A DNA stretch of 64,000 nucleotides from Candidatus Rifleibacteriota bacterium (GTDB lineage: Bacteria; Muiribacteriota; Ozemobacteria; Ozemobacterales; Ozemobacteraceae). The stretch spans positions 1 through 64,000 of the forward strand of contig JADFYG010000004.1 in assembly GCA_015233155.1 (NCBI GenBank), read 5' to 3'. Both the position numbers and the translations under genes were made by a program. Positions 8,749 through 19,045 of this stretch are shown here, one piece after another. Within the stretch, counting starts at the first letter, position 1. Each line of letters begins with the position of its first letter. The notes below the pieces were generated by a model. That model was not told the origin of the DNA. It did not search any database and was given only the letters and a program-made list of their open reading frames with translations.

Positions 8749-9945
8749 TCAACACATATTTTTAATATCGCGAGAAAAAATCTCGATTCCGGGGAGAATC
8801 TTGCCTTCGAGGAACTCAAGGCATGCTCCACCGCCGGTCGATACGTGGGTAACCTTTTCGGCTGCTCCCATTTGCTCAATTGCCGCGACCGAGTCACCTC
8901 CGCCGACGACAGTTACAGCCTTCAACTTAGTCAGAGCTTCAGCGATCTTGCGTGTCCCGATATCGAACGGTTTTGTTTCGAAAACCCCCATCGGACCGTT
9001 CCAAAGAACTGTCTTGGCTTTCGACAACTCGGCGATGAAAAGATCGATGCTCTTTGGGCCGATGTCCAGACCCATCTCATTAGCAGGAATGGCGTCAACC
9101 GAAACAGTCTTAACGGCGACCCCTTCCTTGATCTCGGAGGCTACAGTTACATCTGTCGGAAGAACGAGCTTCTTCCCGCCCTTGTTCGCACTATCCATGA
9201 TTTTTTTCGCAATTTCCAGCTGGTCGATTTCGCAAAGCGACTTGCCGATTTCTTTTCCCTGCGCCTTAAGGAATGTATAGGCCATCCCTCCACCGATCAA
9301 AAGGGAATCGACTTTCTTCAACAGATTTTCAATCACGAGAATCTTGTCGCTGACTTTTGCTCCACCCATGATTGCAACCATCGGCCGCTCAGGCGAAGAT
9401 GTCACCTTACTGAGGTAAGTGATTTCTTTTTCCATAAGAAAACCTGCGTAGGCGGGAAGGTAATCGGCAATGCCCGCCGTTGATGCATGAGCTCTATGAG
9501 CCGTACCGAAAGCATCGCTGACATAGATCTCGCCGAGTGATGCCAGTGCTTTCGAAAAAGTCGGATCATTCTTTTCCTCTTCCGCGTGGAAACGCAGATT
9601 CTCAAGTAACAGCACTTCGCCGTCCTTCAGGCCGCGGGCCATACGAGTTGCTTCGTCACCGACACAATCGCCCGCGAACTGAACGCTCTTGCCCAGAAGC
9701 TCACCAAGGCGCTTCAAGACCGGTTTCATCGAATACTTTGGCTCCGGGCCGCCTTTGGGGCGTCCGAGGTGGCTCATTATTATGAGGCGACCACCTTGCT
9801 CGACAATATGTTTCAAAGTTGGGACAGCAGCGCGAATGCGCGTGTCATCAGTAATGTTGAGACTCTTGTCGAGAGGAACGTTAAAATCGACGCGAATCAG
9901 TGTGCGTCGGCCTTTGAATTGAATGTCTTTGATAGTGCGAAACAT
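8749..9945 (-). CDS. pgk: phosphoglycerate kinase
   Basis: Transfers the acyl phosphate of 1,3-bisphosphoglycerate to ADP, the first ATP-yielding step of glycolysis. The 398-residue length matches the family. Visible motifs are RVDFNVPLD near the N-terminus, SHLGRPKG (58-65), HRAHAST in the N domain, the nucleotide site GPMGVFE, and GGGDSVAAIE near the C-terminus. The gene is in the middle of the gapA-pgk-tpiA operon, with an AAGGAG ribosome site. Confidence 0.98.
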   Translation of the reverse strand: MFRTIKDIQFKGRRTLIRVDFNVPLDKSLNITDDTRIRAAVPTLKHIVEQGGRLIIMSHLGRPKGGPEPKYSMKPVLKRLGELLGKSVQFAGDCVGDEATRMARGLKDGEVLLLENLRFHAEEEKNDPTFSKALASLGEIYVSDAFGTAHRAHASTAGIADYLPAYAGFLMEKEITYLSKVTSSPERPMVAIMGGAKVSDKILVIENLLKKVDSLLIGGGMAYTFLKAQGKEIGKSLCEIDQLEIAKKIMDSANKGGKKLVLPTDVTVASEIKEGVAVKTVSVDAIPANEMGLDIGPKSIDLFIAELSKAKTVLWNGPMGVFETKPFDIGTRKIAEALTKLKAVTVVGGGDSVAAIEQMGAAEKVTHVSTGGGACLEFLEGKILPGIEIFSRDIKNMC

Positions 9946-10000
9946 GGAATCTATATTCTCCTTCTCTTACCTTCTCTTTAAATGATTACTTTCGGAAACT

Positions 10001-10037
10001 AAAACCGGAACCCGCATGGTTAGCCACGCGAGTTCCG
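10001..10037 (-). terminator. intrinsic terminator between gapA and pgk
   Basis: On the minus strand a 14-bp stem (two G-U pairs) with loop CTAA is followed by GTTTTAGTTT. It lies 36 bases past the gapA stop. It probably attenuates or ends the gapA message, so pgk-tpiA may be partly expressed from a separate promoter. Confidence 0.82.
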
Positions 10038-10073
10038 CTCATGTCAACAAATCAAGTAGATCGCGTGTATGCC

Positions 10074-11129
<1,056 letters not shown>

Positions 11130-11220
11130 TTAAGATATTTAAATAAGCTTTCGCGAGGTTCAACTTTTACTGTCGTTTGTGGTGATGATAAATGTTGAAG
11201 CTCGGAAAATCAACAGGAAA

Positions 11221-11254
11221 GAAAAACCCACGAGCATACAATGATGCCCGTGGG
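11221..11254 (-). terminator. intrinsic terminator after the CMK-S1 gene
   Basis: On the minus strand CCCACGGGCAT (11254-11244) pairs with ATGCTCGTGGG (11237-11227) across a 6-base loop, followed by TTTTTC. It is a strong terminator 28 bases past the stop of the CMK-S1 fusion. Confidence 0.88.
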
Positions 11255-11281
11255 ATGGAATTTATCAGAAAGAGTTGCGGA

Positions 11282-14071
11282 TCAGCCCTTAAGCTGCTGC
11301 TTAAAGGACGCAAGTTTGTCTCGCATCAAATCTCCGATGGTATCCGAAAAACCTTCGGAAGAGCTTACCTGATACTTTTGCAGCTCCCGGGCAGTGGAAT
11401 CAATAGTCGCTTCTTTGATGGAAAGTTTCAGACGGCGGTTCTTGCGGTCGATTTCGAGGACCTTGAAGGAAACGGAATCGCCTACTTTCAGAACGTCATT
11501 AACCGACTGGACACGTTCCTGGGCAACCTGGGAAATGTGGATAAAGCCTGATACACCATTTCCAAGATCGACTTCCGCCCCGTTATTCTCAATAGCGGCT
11601 ATATGGCCTGTCTGTATAGAATTCACGGGATACCTGCGTTCAATGCCCTTCCAGGGATCATCGTTCATGCGGCGCAGGGATAAACCGATTTTTTGCTTGC
11701 CCTTGTCCAGCTCATAGACTGTAACTGTGACCTGATCGCCGATCTTGAGTTTCTCGGCGGGGTCTTTAACATCATTCTGCCAGGAGAATTCTGATATGTG
11801 CAACAAACCTTCAAGACCATTCTCAAGCTGAATAAAAGCTCCATAGGTAACAAGATTCTTCACCACTCCGGTAACAACATCTCCGATGTGATAGCTGTTG
11901 TCAACCACTTCCCAGGGATCGGTCATCGTTTGTTTGATGCCCAGAGACAGGCGGCGATTCTTCACGTCTATATTAAGTATCTTGACGGAGACTTCCTGGC
12001 CTTTCTCGATCACTTCTTTGGGGTGGTTGATCTTCTTGACCCAATCCATGTCGGAAACATGAAGCAACCCCTCGACTCCTTCTGCGATCTCTATGAAAGC
12101 GCCGAAATCAGTCATGTTGTTGACTTTGCCCTGCACTACATCACCGATGTGATAACGGTTTTCAATGCCTTCCCAAGGGTGAGCCAGCGTGTCCTTATAT
12201 GACAGGGAAATGCGTTTTTTGCTTTTGTCAATTTCTTTAACAACAACCATGATCTTTTCGCCGGATTTTACGATATCACTTGGATGACGAACGTTTCGGG
12301 CCCATGAAAGATCGGAAATATGAACCAGACCTTCCACACCTTCTTCGAGTTCGACAAATCCGCCGAAATCCATAAGATTCTTTACTTTCCCCTCGTAGCG
12401 ACGACCTACCTCGTAGCGCTGGTCAACCGTTTCCCAGGGATCTTCTTTTTTCTGTTTGAGACCGAGACCGATTTTGCCTTTTTCGGTGTCGATTTTCAAA
12501 ATCTTGGATTCAATTTCCTGACCGGGCTGCACAACCTCGCGTGGATTCCCGATTACCGACCAGCTAAGATCGTTGCGATGAATAAGACCTTCGACTCCGT
12601 CTCCGAGATCGACGAAAGCACCATATTCAACAATGCGGGAAACAACACCCTTGATGGTATCGCCCTGCTTGAAGCTGCTGAAGATCTCTGTCCGGCGTTT
12701 GCCGCGACCTTCCTCAACAACTGCGCGTTCAGAAACGACCACGTTACGTCGACGTTTGTCGCACTCAGTAACGATCATCGGAAACGCCTTGCCGATGCTC
12801 TCCTTCACGTTCTTGCCATGAGAAAGCTGGCTCTGGGGAAGAAAGGCACGCACGCCACCGATATCGACGTCGTATCCCCCCTTTATGCGATCCCGGATCA
12901 TTCCTTCAATCGAAGTCTTGTTCTTGAAGGAATCCTGGATGTCATCCCAGGCGGCCAGTTCTTTAGCCCGGCGCAGAGATAAGCTGACCTGACCGCTGCC
13001 ATCTTCCAGCTGACGAACAAAGACTTTTATCTTGTCGCCCTCTTTGAGCTTCTGGGCAGCTTCATCAAGCATTTCGTCCGCGTGAATAGCGCCATCGGTC
13101 TTATAGCCGACATCCACGTAGATTCCGTTCGGAGTGACTCGAATGACGGTTCCGGGTACGATCGAACCGCTACGAATCGTATGGAATTCACCGCTCATCT
13201 CCTTTTCGAGTTCCTCCATAGTCATGCTGGAGTCATCTCGGGTTTTAACCCCTTTTTCTTCTTTGGGGCTTAGAGCGTGTTCACTGTTCGAATTTTCCAT
13301 ACATCCCTCCATCAGGATTTTACCATCCTTGGCTTTGGCGATTTCAAAGATTTGATCTACAACCTGGTCTATCCCAAGATTCGTAGTATCCAATAAAATA
13401 GCACCCTCCGCTTGCTTCAATGGGGCGGTTTCCCGGTTTGAATCAATCTCATCACGGCGGGCGATTTCCGTCATGAGCTGTTGAAGATCGGCAGAAAAAC
13501 CCTTAGCTTGTAGTTCTGCCAATCGACGTCGTGCACGTTCCTCTATAGAGGCCGTTAAAAATATTTTTACGCGGGCAGTCGGAAACACGACTGTACCAAT
13601 GTCGCGGCCATCAACGACCCATCTGCCACGAGAACCAATGTCTCGCTGCGTCTGAGTCATGCAGCGGCGAACAGCTGCATCTTTAGCGACATCTGAGACA
13701 TGTCGTGAAACTTCTGGATCACGGATTGCTTCAGTGACGTCAACGGCATCGAGAAAAACCGATGGGAGAGACGAACCATGGCGCTCCACGAAAGATATAC
13801 GCGCAGTTCTCGCGCAGTTCTCAAGAAGCTTGCCGTCGGAAAACGAAACCTTTGCACGCAATGCTTTCAAAGTTATCGCGCGGTACATCGCTCCGGTGTC
13901 GAGATACGAATACCCCAATTTCTCGGCAACGCGCTTGGCAACGGTACTTTTCCCGGCTCCGGCTGGTCCGTCGATGGCGATAATGCTTCCAGATGACACG
14001 ATGCTGATTTCATCTTTCCCTGCGAAGTGTGAGTGAATACAGTACACTATTTTATGTCCATTTGCAAGCAT
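11282..14071 (-). CDS. cmk-rpsA: cytidylate kinase fused to a seven-domain ribosomal protein S1
   Basis: One open frame of 929 residues joins two core functions. Residues about 27-255 are cytidylate kinase, which phosphorylates CMP and dCMP: the P-loop is GPAGAGKST (35-43), followed by YLDTGAMYRA and VDGRDIGTVVF. Residues 258-929 are ribosomal protein S1, which brings mRNA to the 30S subunit. I count seven S1 domains (starting near 301, then roughly every 75-90 residues, the last near 813), whereas E. coli S1 has six. There is no stop between the modules, only a short linker. A GGAGGG ribosome site within the linker precedes ATG at 13300, so a free 672-residue S1 could also be made. The kinase start is uncertain: ATG 14071 has little ribosome site, and GTG 13999 (codon 25) fits the kinase boundary better. 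aroA lies 58 bases upstream. Confidence 0.92.
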   Translation of the reverse strand: MLANGHKIVYCIHSHFAGKDEISIVSSGSIIAIDGPAGAGKSTVAKRVAEKLGYSYLDTGAMYRAITLKALRAKVSFSDGKLLENCARTARISFVERHGSSLPSVFLDAVDVTEAIRDPEVSRHVSDVAKDAAVRRCMTQTQRDIGSRGRWVVDGRDIGTVVFPTARVKIFLTASIEERARRRLAELQAKGFSADLQQLMTEIARRDEIDSNRETAPLKQAEGAILLDTTNLGIDQVVDQIFEIAKAKDGKILMEGCMENSNSEHALSPKEEKGVKTRDDSSMTMEELEKEMSGEFHTIRSGSIVPGTVIRVTPNGIYVDVGYKTDGAIHADEMLDEAAQKLKEGDKIKVFVRQLEDGSGQVSLSLRRAKELAAWDDIQDSFKNKTSIEGMIRDRIKGGYDVDIGGVRAFLPQSQLSHGKNVKESIGKAFPMIVTECDKRRRNVVVSERAVVEEGRGKRRTEIFSSFKQGDTIKGVVSRIVEYGAFVDLGDGVEGLIHRNDLSWSVIGNPREVVQPGQEIESKILKIDTEKGKIGLGLKQKKEDPWETVDQRYEVGRRYEGKVKNLMDFGGFVELEEGVEGLVHISDLSWARNVRHPSDIVKSGEKIMVVVKEIDKSKKRISLSYKDTLAHPWEGIENRYHIGDVVQGKVNNMTDFGAFIEIAEGVEGLLHVSDMDWVKKINHPKEVIEKGQEVSVKILNIDVKNRRLSLGIKQTMTDPWEVVDNSYHIGDVVTGVVKNLVTYGAFIQLENGLEGLLHISEFSWQNDVKDPAEKLKIGDQVTVTVYELDKGKQKIGLSLRRMNDDPWKGIERRYPVNSIQTGHIAAIENNGAEVDLGNGVSGFIHISQVAQERVQSVNDVLKVGDSVSFKVLEIDRKNRRLKLSIKEATIDSTARELQKYQVSSSEGFSDTIGDLMRDKLASFKQQLKG
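13298..13310 (-). promoter_or_regulatory. internal ribosome site and start codon for S1
   Basis: On the minus strand GGAGGG (13310-13305), then ATGT, then ATG (13300-13298), in the frame of the fusion and exactly at the kinase/S1 boundary. Its spacing is usable for initiation. This suggests S1 can be translated alone at ribosomal stoichiometry while read-through yields the fusion. Confidence 0.55.
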
Positions 14072-14129
14072 CTCATGCGGGAAATTTCGACTTTTTTCAT
14101 CAGTCGCGACAAGATATCAGGTGCAAATC

Positions 14130-15464
14130 CTATCGGCATGCTTCTCCGAGAACTTCCGCGAAGTTGGGGAAAGAGATTGCTATACAATCGATGCCGCCAA
14201 TTTGTGTGACGCCCTCGGAAGCTGTACCCAGTATTGTCAGAGCCATGGCTATTCTATGGTCAGTTTGAGGACGAACAGTTTTAGGGGCTATTGGCCGAGC
14301 TTTTCCGTAAAGAGAATAACCGTCCGGATGTTCGTCGATTTCAATTCCGAAAGCCCTGAACTCTGCTACAAGTGTTGAGATTCGGTCTGACTCTTTTACA
14401 CGCAATTCGCCTGCGCCGGTAACGTGCGAAGAGCCGTCAGCCAAGGCCATTGCGACTGCAAGAACAGGGAGTTCATCTATTATTCCGGGAACTTCACTCA
14501 AGCCAATACTTGTTCCACTTAGTGGCCGATGTCGTATTTCTATCTCGCCGATCGGCTCCCAGGTGTCATTTTCCGTGGGAAATATTCTGATTTCTGTACC
14601 CATCCGTCGAAGTACATCCAGGAAACCCAGACGCGTCGGATTAATTGAAACATTACGAATTATCAACCGACTTCCGGGATGGATAGCTGCAGCGACAGCA
14701 AGAAATGCCGCTGCGCTCGGATCTCCGGGGATATGGAGATCTACGGGGTTGAGAGGACTGCCACCTCGGATGCAGCAGATGTTTCCGGATCGATCAAAAT
14801 TTGCATTCATGGCAGAAAGAAGACGCTCAGTGTGATCTCGCAGTGACCAGGGTTCTGTCAGAGTTGTTTCACCTTCTGCGAAGGCCCCCGCCAGAAGAAT
14901 CGCTGATTTTACCTGGGCTGATGGAACGGCAAGAGTCAATGGAAGCCCGTGTAGAATATGTGGTCCGAGAATTCGCAAAGGCAGGCGTCCGCTGCCGGCC
15001 TCTTCCGCAAAATGGGCACCCATAGCGCGCAAAGGCTCAAGAACACGACCCATTGGACGCTGGCGAAGTGAAGCATCCCCGGTAATGTGGCTTTCAAAGG
15101 GAGCAGCAGGAAGAAGTCCGAGAAGCAGGCGTGCTGTTGTGCCAGAATTGCCGCAATCTATTGAGGTTAAAGGAGGGCACAAATTGCGCGGGCCACCCGC
15201 CCCGTGGATACATATATCTGTGGGCGAGATGGTTTCGATACGAATTCCCAGTTGCGTAAGTGCAATGCGTGTTGAATTCACATCAAGGCAGGTTGAACAT
15301 CCCGCAAAATGTGATATGCCGGATGCAAGTGCGCCGAGAATCAGTGCACGATGCGAAATGGATTTATCGCCGGGTGGAGTAAATTGCCCTTCGAAATGGT
15401 TTGCGTGAACTATTTCGAAAATTTCTTTGCCATCAACATCGGAAAGAGAACGTTTTATATGCAT
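14130..15464 (-). CDS. aroA: 3-phosphoshikimate 1-carboxyvinyltransferase (EPSP synthase)
   Basis: Condenses shikimate 3-phosphate with phosphoenolpyruvate, the sixth step of the shikimate pathway. The protein is 444 residues. Motifs are GDKSISHRALI (32-42), GNSGTTARLLLG, RVKESDR and TDHRIAMAL. The first 20 residues are longer than usual and the ATG lacks a good ribosome site, so translation may start a little downstream. It precedes the CMK-S1 gene, echoing the common aroA-cmk-rpsA order (AroA-CMK fusions are also known). Confidence 0.95.
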   Translation of the reverse strand: MHIKRSLSDVDGKEIFEIVHANHFEGQFTPPGDKSISHRALILGALASGISHFAGCSTCLDVNSTRIALTQLGIRIETISPTDICIHGAGGPRNLCPPLTSIDCGNSGTTARLLLGLLPAAPFESHITGDASLRQRPMGRVLEPLRAMGAHFAEEAGSGRLPLRILGPHILHGLPLTLAVPSAQVKSAILLAGAFAEGETTLTEPWSLRDHTERLLSAMNANFDRSGNICCIRGGSPLNPVDLHIPGDPSAAAFLAVAAAIHPGSRLIIRNVSINPTRLGFLDVLRRMGTEIRIFPTENDTWEPIGEIEIRHRPLSGTSIGLSEVPGIIDELPVLAVAMALADGSSHVTGAGELRVKESDRISTLVAEFRAFGIEIDEHPDGYSLYGKARPIAPKTVRPQTDHRIAMALTILGTASEGVTQIGGIDCIAISFPNFAEVLGEACR

Positions 15465-15530
15465 TTGTCAGATACTTGAATTGCTGCTTAAATTTTCTGG
15501 AACAGGTATGAATTCTGATGAATGTTGAAC

Positions 15531-15570
15531 AAAAAACCGCCCCTTCGGGAGGCCAAAGAGGCGGTTTTTA
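15531..15570 (-). terminator. intrinsic terminator after hppA
   Basis: On the minus strand AACCGCC and GGCGGTT arms form a stem around an inner GGCCTCCCG region, followed by TTTTTTG. It lies 27 bases past the hppA stop. Confidence 0.82.
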
Positions 15571-15593
15571 AATACGCCGACACAGTGTTCAGA

Positions 15594-18500
15594 TCAGAGG
15601 TCGTCGAATCCGCCGGCTTTTTTTGCTCCGCTTGCTGTATCTGGGACGACAGGAGCTGGCGTCAATGGAGTAACAGTGGAAGGCATTGGCGCCGCTGGAG
15701 CAACAACAGAAGTCTGTGGCGTCGCCGGTGCGGCAGCAGGAGACTGGCTTGTAGCTGGAGCTACAGCGGGAGGTTGTGTCATAGACGGCGCTGTGGCTGG
15801 CTGCACTGCTGCTGGAGCTCCAACCGGTGCTTGCAGAGCAGAGGCAGGAATAACCTGGGCGGCAGGAGTTACAGTGGGAGCCGGATTAGTGCTCGATGAT
15901 TGAGCTGCGGCAGCAGTCGGCGCTGAAGTCGCAGGGACTGCGGATGTTTCCGGACTGGCCGTTGAAGGTGCTGGGATTGCAGGCTTTGCCGGTTCGTCAA
16001 GCGCATCGAAACCGCCGGCTGGCTTGATCGTAGCAGGCGCTGACGAAGCTGCCGGTGTCACCATGTTTTTATTGTCATCGAGAGCATCGAATCCACTGCC
16101 TCCGGCCGATGGCTTGATTGTAGCAGGTGCTGATGAAGCAGCTGGTGTCACGGTTTTTTTGTTGTCATCGAACGCATCGAATCCACTGCCTCCGGTCGAT
16201 GGTTTGACTTTGGAAGGAGTGATTGGAGCCCCCTGTGTGGCGGTCTTCACGTTTTCATTCAGCCCTTCGAAGCCACCTGTCACAGGTTTTACTGGAGCCG
16301 AACCTGTAACAGGGGCGGCCATTTCCTCAGCAACATCGGATGCGATACCTTCACCGAGCAACCCTTCTTCATCTTCGGGGAGAATCGCCTCATCGCTGCT
16401 TGTCAGAGGGTCTTCCTCATCATCAAACGCGCCTTCGGAGGTTCCGGACGCGACACCCTTCTCGAGTGGCAGCTTCAATTGGCCTTCCTGGAATTTGGTG
16501 GTCGCCTCTTCCTTTAATCTGTGTTCCATCGGGTTAAATCCTAGTGCAAACTGGATCTCGGGTGAGTAGGAAACAGTGAGACCAGCCACGACAACTGCAA
16601 CCATACTCATGAGTTTGATCAGGATATTCAACGATGGGCCGGATGTATCTTTTAAGGGATCACCAACCGTATCGCCGACGACTGTTGCCTTGTGGCAATC
16701 GGAGCCCTTGCCTCCAAGCTGACCGGACTCAACAAATTTCTTTGCGTTGTCCCAGGAACTGCCGGCATTGGCCATCATTATGGCAACCGCAAAACCGCAG
16801 CCCATACCGCCTAAAAGCAAGCCCATTATGCCGCTGGGGCCGAGCAGGCACCCGATGAAAATCGGGACTATGATTGCCATAAGTGATGGAGTAACCATCT
16901 CGCGTTGGGCGCCTGCAGTGGAGATTGCAACACAGGCAGCGTAATCAGCCTTGGCACCGGGCTCTCCCTTGAGCAGTCCGGGGATTTCCTTGAACTGGCG
17001 TCTGACCTCTTCAACCATCGAGTGAGCCGCACGGCCGACAGCCTTCATGGTCATGGCGCAGAACACGAAGACAAGCATGGCTCCAAGAAATACGCCGACC
17101 AGAACCTGGGGGTTCATCAGAGTGATGTCGTAATAATTCATGAAATCCCGCATAGTGGCTTTGGTCAAAGATACTAGCTTATTGTTAACATATATAAACT
17201 TGTCAAGAGCAAGTCCGGAATGATCAGATATTCTTATCAGTGCAGCGCGAAGCTCCTCGACGTATGCTCCAAGCAGAGCCATGGCAGTAAGAGCGGCGGA
17301 GCCGATAGCATAACCCTTTCCGGTAGCCGCTGTCGTGTTGCCAAGGGCATCCAGTGCATCGGTTCTTTTACGTACTTCGGGATTCATGTGACACATTTCC
17401 GCGTTTCCGCCGGCATTGTCGGCAATGGGGCCGTATGCGTCGGTGGCAAGCGTAATGCCGAGAGTGGCGAGCATGCCGACAGCGGATATTCCGATACCGT
17501 AAAGGCCCATTGCGGGGCCAATTACGGGGTCATCGAATCCGCCGGCGAAACCATAGGCGAGGAGAACGGCTGTTGAAACCGTGATGACGGGGAGGCCGGC
17601 CGACATCATGCCGTTGGCGAAGCCTTCGATGATGACTGTTGCGGGGCCGGTGGTGGACTGGGACGCCACACTCTTGGTCGGGTCATAATCTGACGATGTG
17701 AAATACTCAGTGGACCAACCTATTATAATGCCTGCCATAAGACCACTTAAGATCGAACCGTATATTTTGACATGACCGGGCAGCATTATATACACAGCAA
17801 TGAAAGAACCGACGGCTATGAGAGCCGATGCGGTATTAATGCCCTTACCGAGTGCTCCGAGTAACTCTTTCTGAGAGGCACCTTCGTGGGTATTAACCAT
17901 ATAAACACCGAACAGCGAACAAGCGATTCCGATTCCGGCAATCACCATTGGCAGGATAATTGCTGCCATCTGTATCTTCGGGTCAGATGAGAACGCAGAG
18001 GCTCCAAGGGCAGCCGTAGCAAGAATGGATGCACAGTAAGATTCGTAGAGATCTGCTCCCATGCCGGCGACGTCTCCGACGTTATCGCCGACATTATCTG
18101 CGATGACTGCCGGATTGCGGGGATCGTCTTCCGGGATACCCGCCTCGGTCTTTCCGACCAGGTCGGCACCAACATCGGCAGCCTTGGTAAAGATGCCACC
18201 ACCCACGCGGGCAAACAGAGCCTGGGAAGACGCACCCATGCCAAAGGTCAGCATGATTGTCGTAATTTCATTCAGATCGCGTACGGCAAAGATGCTGTCC
18301 TTGAAAATTGTGTCTTTGCAGGCGAGAACCCAGTTCAGGATTCTCCACCAGATCGAAATATCAAGAAGACCGAGACCGACGACAACAAAACCCATGACTG
18401 CTCCGGCGCGGAACGCTACTGTGAGACCCTGATTCAGCGATTTGGACGCGGCAGCGGCAGTACGATTGCTGGCATTAGTAGCCGTTTTCATACCCAGATA

Positions 18501-18800
18501 ACCTGAAAGACCGCTGAAGAAACCGCCAGTCAGAAAGGCTATGGGTGTCCAGACACTTTGTATGTGGAGAACGAAAGACAGTATTGCGAAGAAAACGAAT
18601 GCGGCAACAAAGAACATTGCTACGACGCTATATTGTGCGCGCAGATATGACATCGCGCCTTCTTTGACAAAACCGGCGATCTCTTGAGAACGTTCACTAC
18701 CGGGGTCGGACGCCATTATTTCTGAGTAAAAAATGTAGGCAAAAATCAGTGCCAATACTGCTCCAAACGGAGCTAACCAAAATAAGATTTGTACGTCCAT
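15594..18800 (-). CDS. hppA: K+-dependent membrane pyrophosphatase with a long repetitive C-terminal tail
   Basis: An integral membrane pyrophosphatase that couples PPi hydrolysis to H+ or Na+ export. Residues 1-754 are a complete core with about 16 membrane helices. The catalytic segment [19 protein letters not shown] lies at 225-243. [10 protein letters not shown] (487-496) has Ala rather than Lys at the diagnostic position, so a K+-dependent enzyme is predicted. Whether it pumps Na+ or H+ cannot be settled by eye. Residues 755-1068 are an added 314-residue tail: an acidic stretch (to about 825), then repeats containing GGF-D/E-x-L/F, then a Pro/Ala/Thr/Ser-rich segment ending AGGFDDL. In solved pyrophosphatases the C-terminus faces outside, so the tail is probably periplasmic. 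Family members are normally 650-800 residues. GGAGG precedes the ATG. Confidence 0.95.
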   Translation of the reverse strand: MDVQILFWLAPFGAVLALIFAYIFYSEIMASDPGSERSQEIAGFVKEGAMSYLRAQYSVVAMFFVAAFVFFAILSFVLHIQSVWTPIAFLTGGFFSGLSGYLGMKTATNASNRTAAAASKSLNQGLTVAFRAGAVMGFVVVGLGLLDISIWWRILNWVLACKDTIFKDSIFAVRDLNEITTIMLTFGMGASSQALFARVGGGIFTKAADVGADLVGKTEAGIPEDDPRNPAVIADNVGDNVGDVAGMGADLYESYCASILATAALGASAFSSDPKIQMAAIILPMVIAGIGIACSLFGVYMVNTHEGASQKELLGALGKGINTASALIAVGSFIAVYIMLPGHVKIYGSILSGLMAGIIIGWSTEYFTSSDYDPTKSVASQSTTGPATVIIEGFANGMMSAGLPVITVSTAVLLAYGFAGGFDDPVIGPAMGLYGIGISAVGMLATLGITLATDAYGPIADNAGGNAEMCHMNPEVRKRTDALDALGNTTAATGKGYAIGSAALTAMALLGAYVEELRAALIRISDHSGLALDKFIYVNNKLVSLTKATMRDFMNYYDITLMNPQVLVGVFLGAMLVFVFCAMTMKAVGRAAHSMVEEVRRQFKEIPGLLKGEPGAKADYAACVAISTAGAQREMVTPSLMAIIVPIFIGCLLGPSGIMGLLLGGMGCGFAVAIMMANAGSSWDNAKKFVESGQLGGKGSDCHKATVVGDTVGDPLKDTSGPSLNILIKLMSMVAVVVAGLTVSYSPEIQFALGFNPMEHRLKEEATTKFQEGQLKLPLEKGVASGTSEGAFDDEEDPLTSSDEAILPEDEEGLLGEGIASDVAEEMAAPVTGSAPVKPVTGGFEGLNENVKTATQGAPITPSKVKPSTGGSGFDAFDDNKKTVTPAASSAPATIKPSAGGSGFDALDDNKNMVTPAASSAPATIKPAGGFDALDEPAKPAIPAPSTASPETSAVPATSAPTAAAAQSSSTNPAPTVTPAAQVIPASALQAPVGAPAAVQPATAPSMTQPPAVAPATSQSPAAAPATPQTSVVAPAAPMPSTVTPLTPAPVVPDTASGAKKAGGFDDL
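16017..16193 (-). repeat. tandem repeat within the hppA tail
   Basis: Two near-identical units of about 29-30 codons (protein residues 870-899 and 900-928) are each built as GGSGFDA(F/L)DDNK, then a spacer, then [13 protein letters not shown]. Diverged copies flank them ([10 protein letters not shown] near 843, GGFDALDEP near 929) and the protein ends AGGFDDL. The DNA is similar as well as the protein, pointing to recent duplication. Confidence 0.85.
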
Positions 18801-19045
18801 GCAACCTCCATGACATTACCCCAAACCAGGGAACTTCTCATCTGAACCATAAAAATGGATCCGCCGCAAGAACAGTAATTATATGTAGACACATCTCTGA
18901 CTGTCAAGAAATCAGACTTCGACAAGCAGAGCAAACGAAGTTTACAACGAATATTGATCAGACTTCCATAAAAATAATGAGAAATATTTCGAAAGTCTTC
19001 TCTCCACAGGCAATTTGAGTGTATTGAAAATGTCGAATAGGTCTG

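Noticed and set aside
12320..12982. Long plus-strand open frame opposite the S1 coding region
   Set aside because: It is antisense to conserved S1 domains and has no family-like motif or ribosome site. It is a shadow of codon bias.
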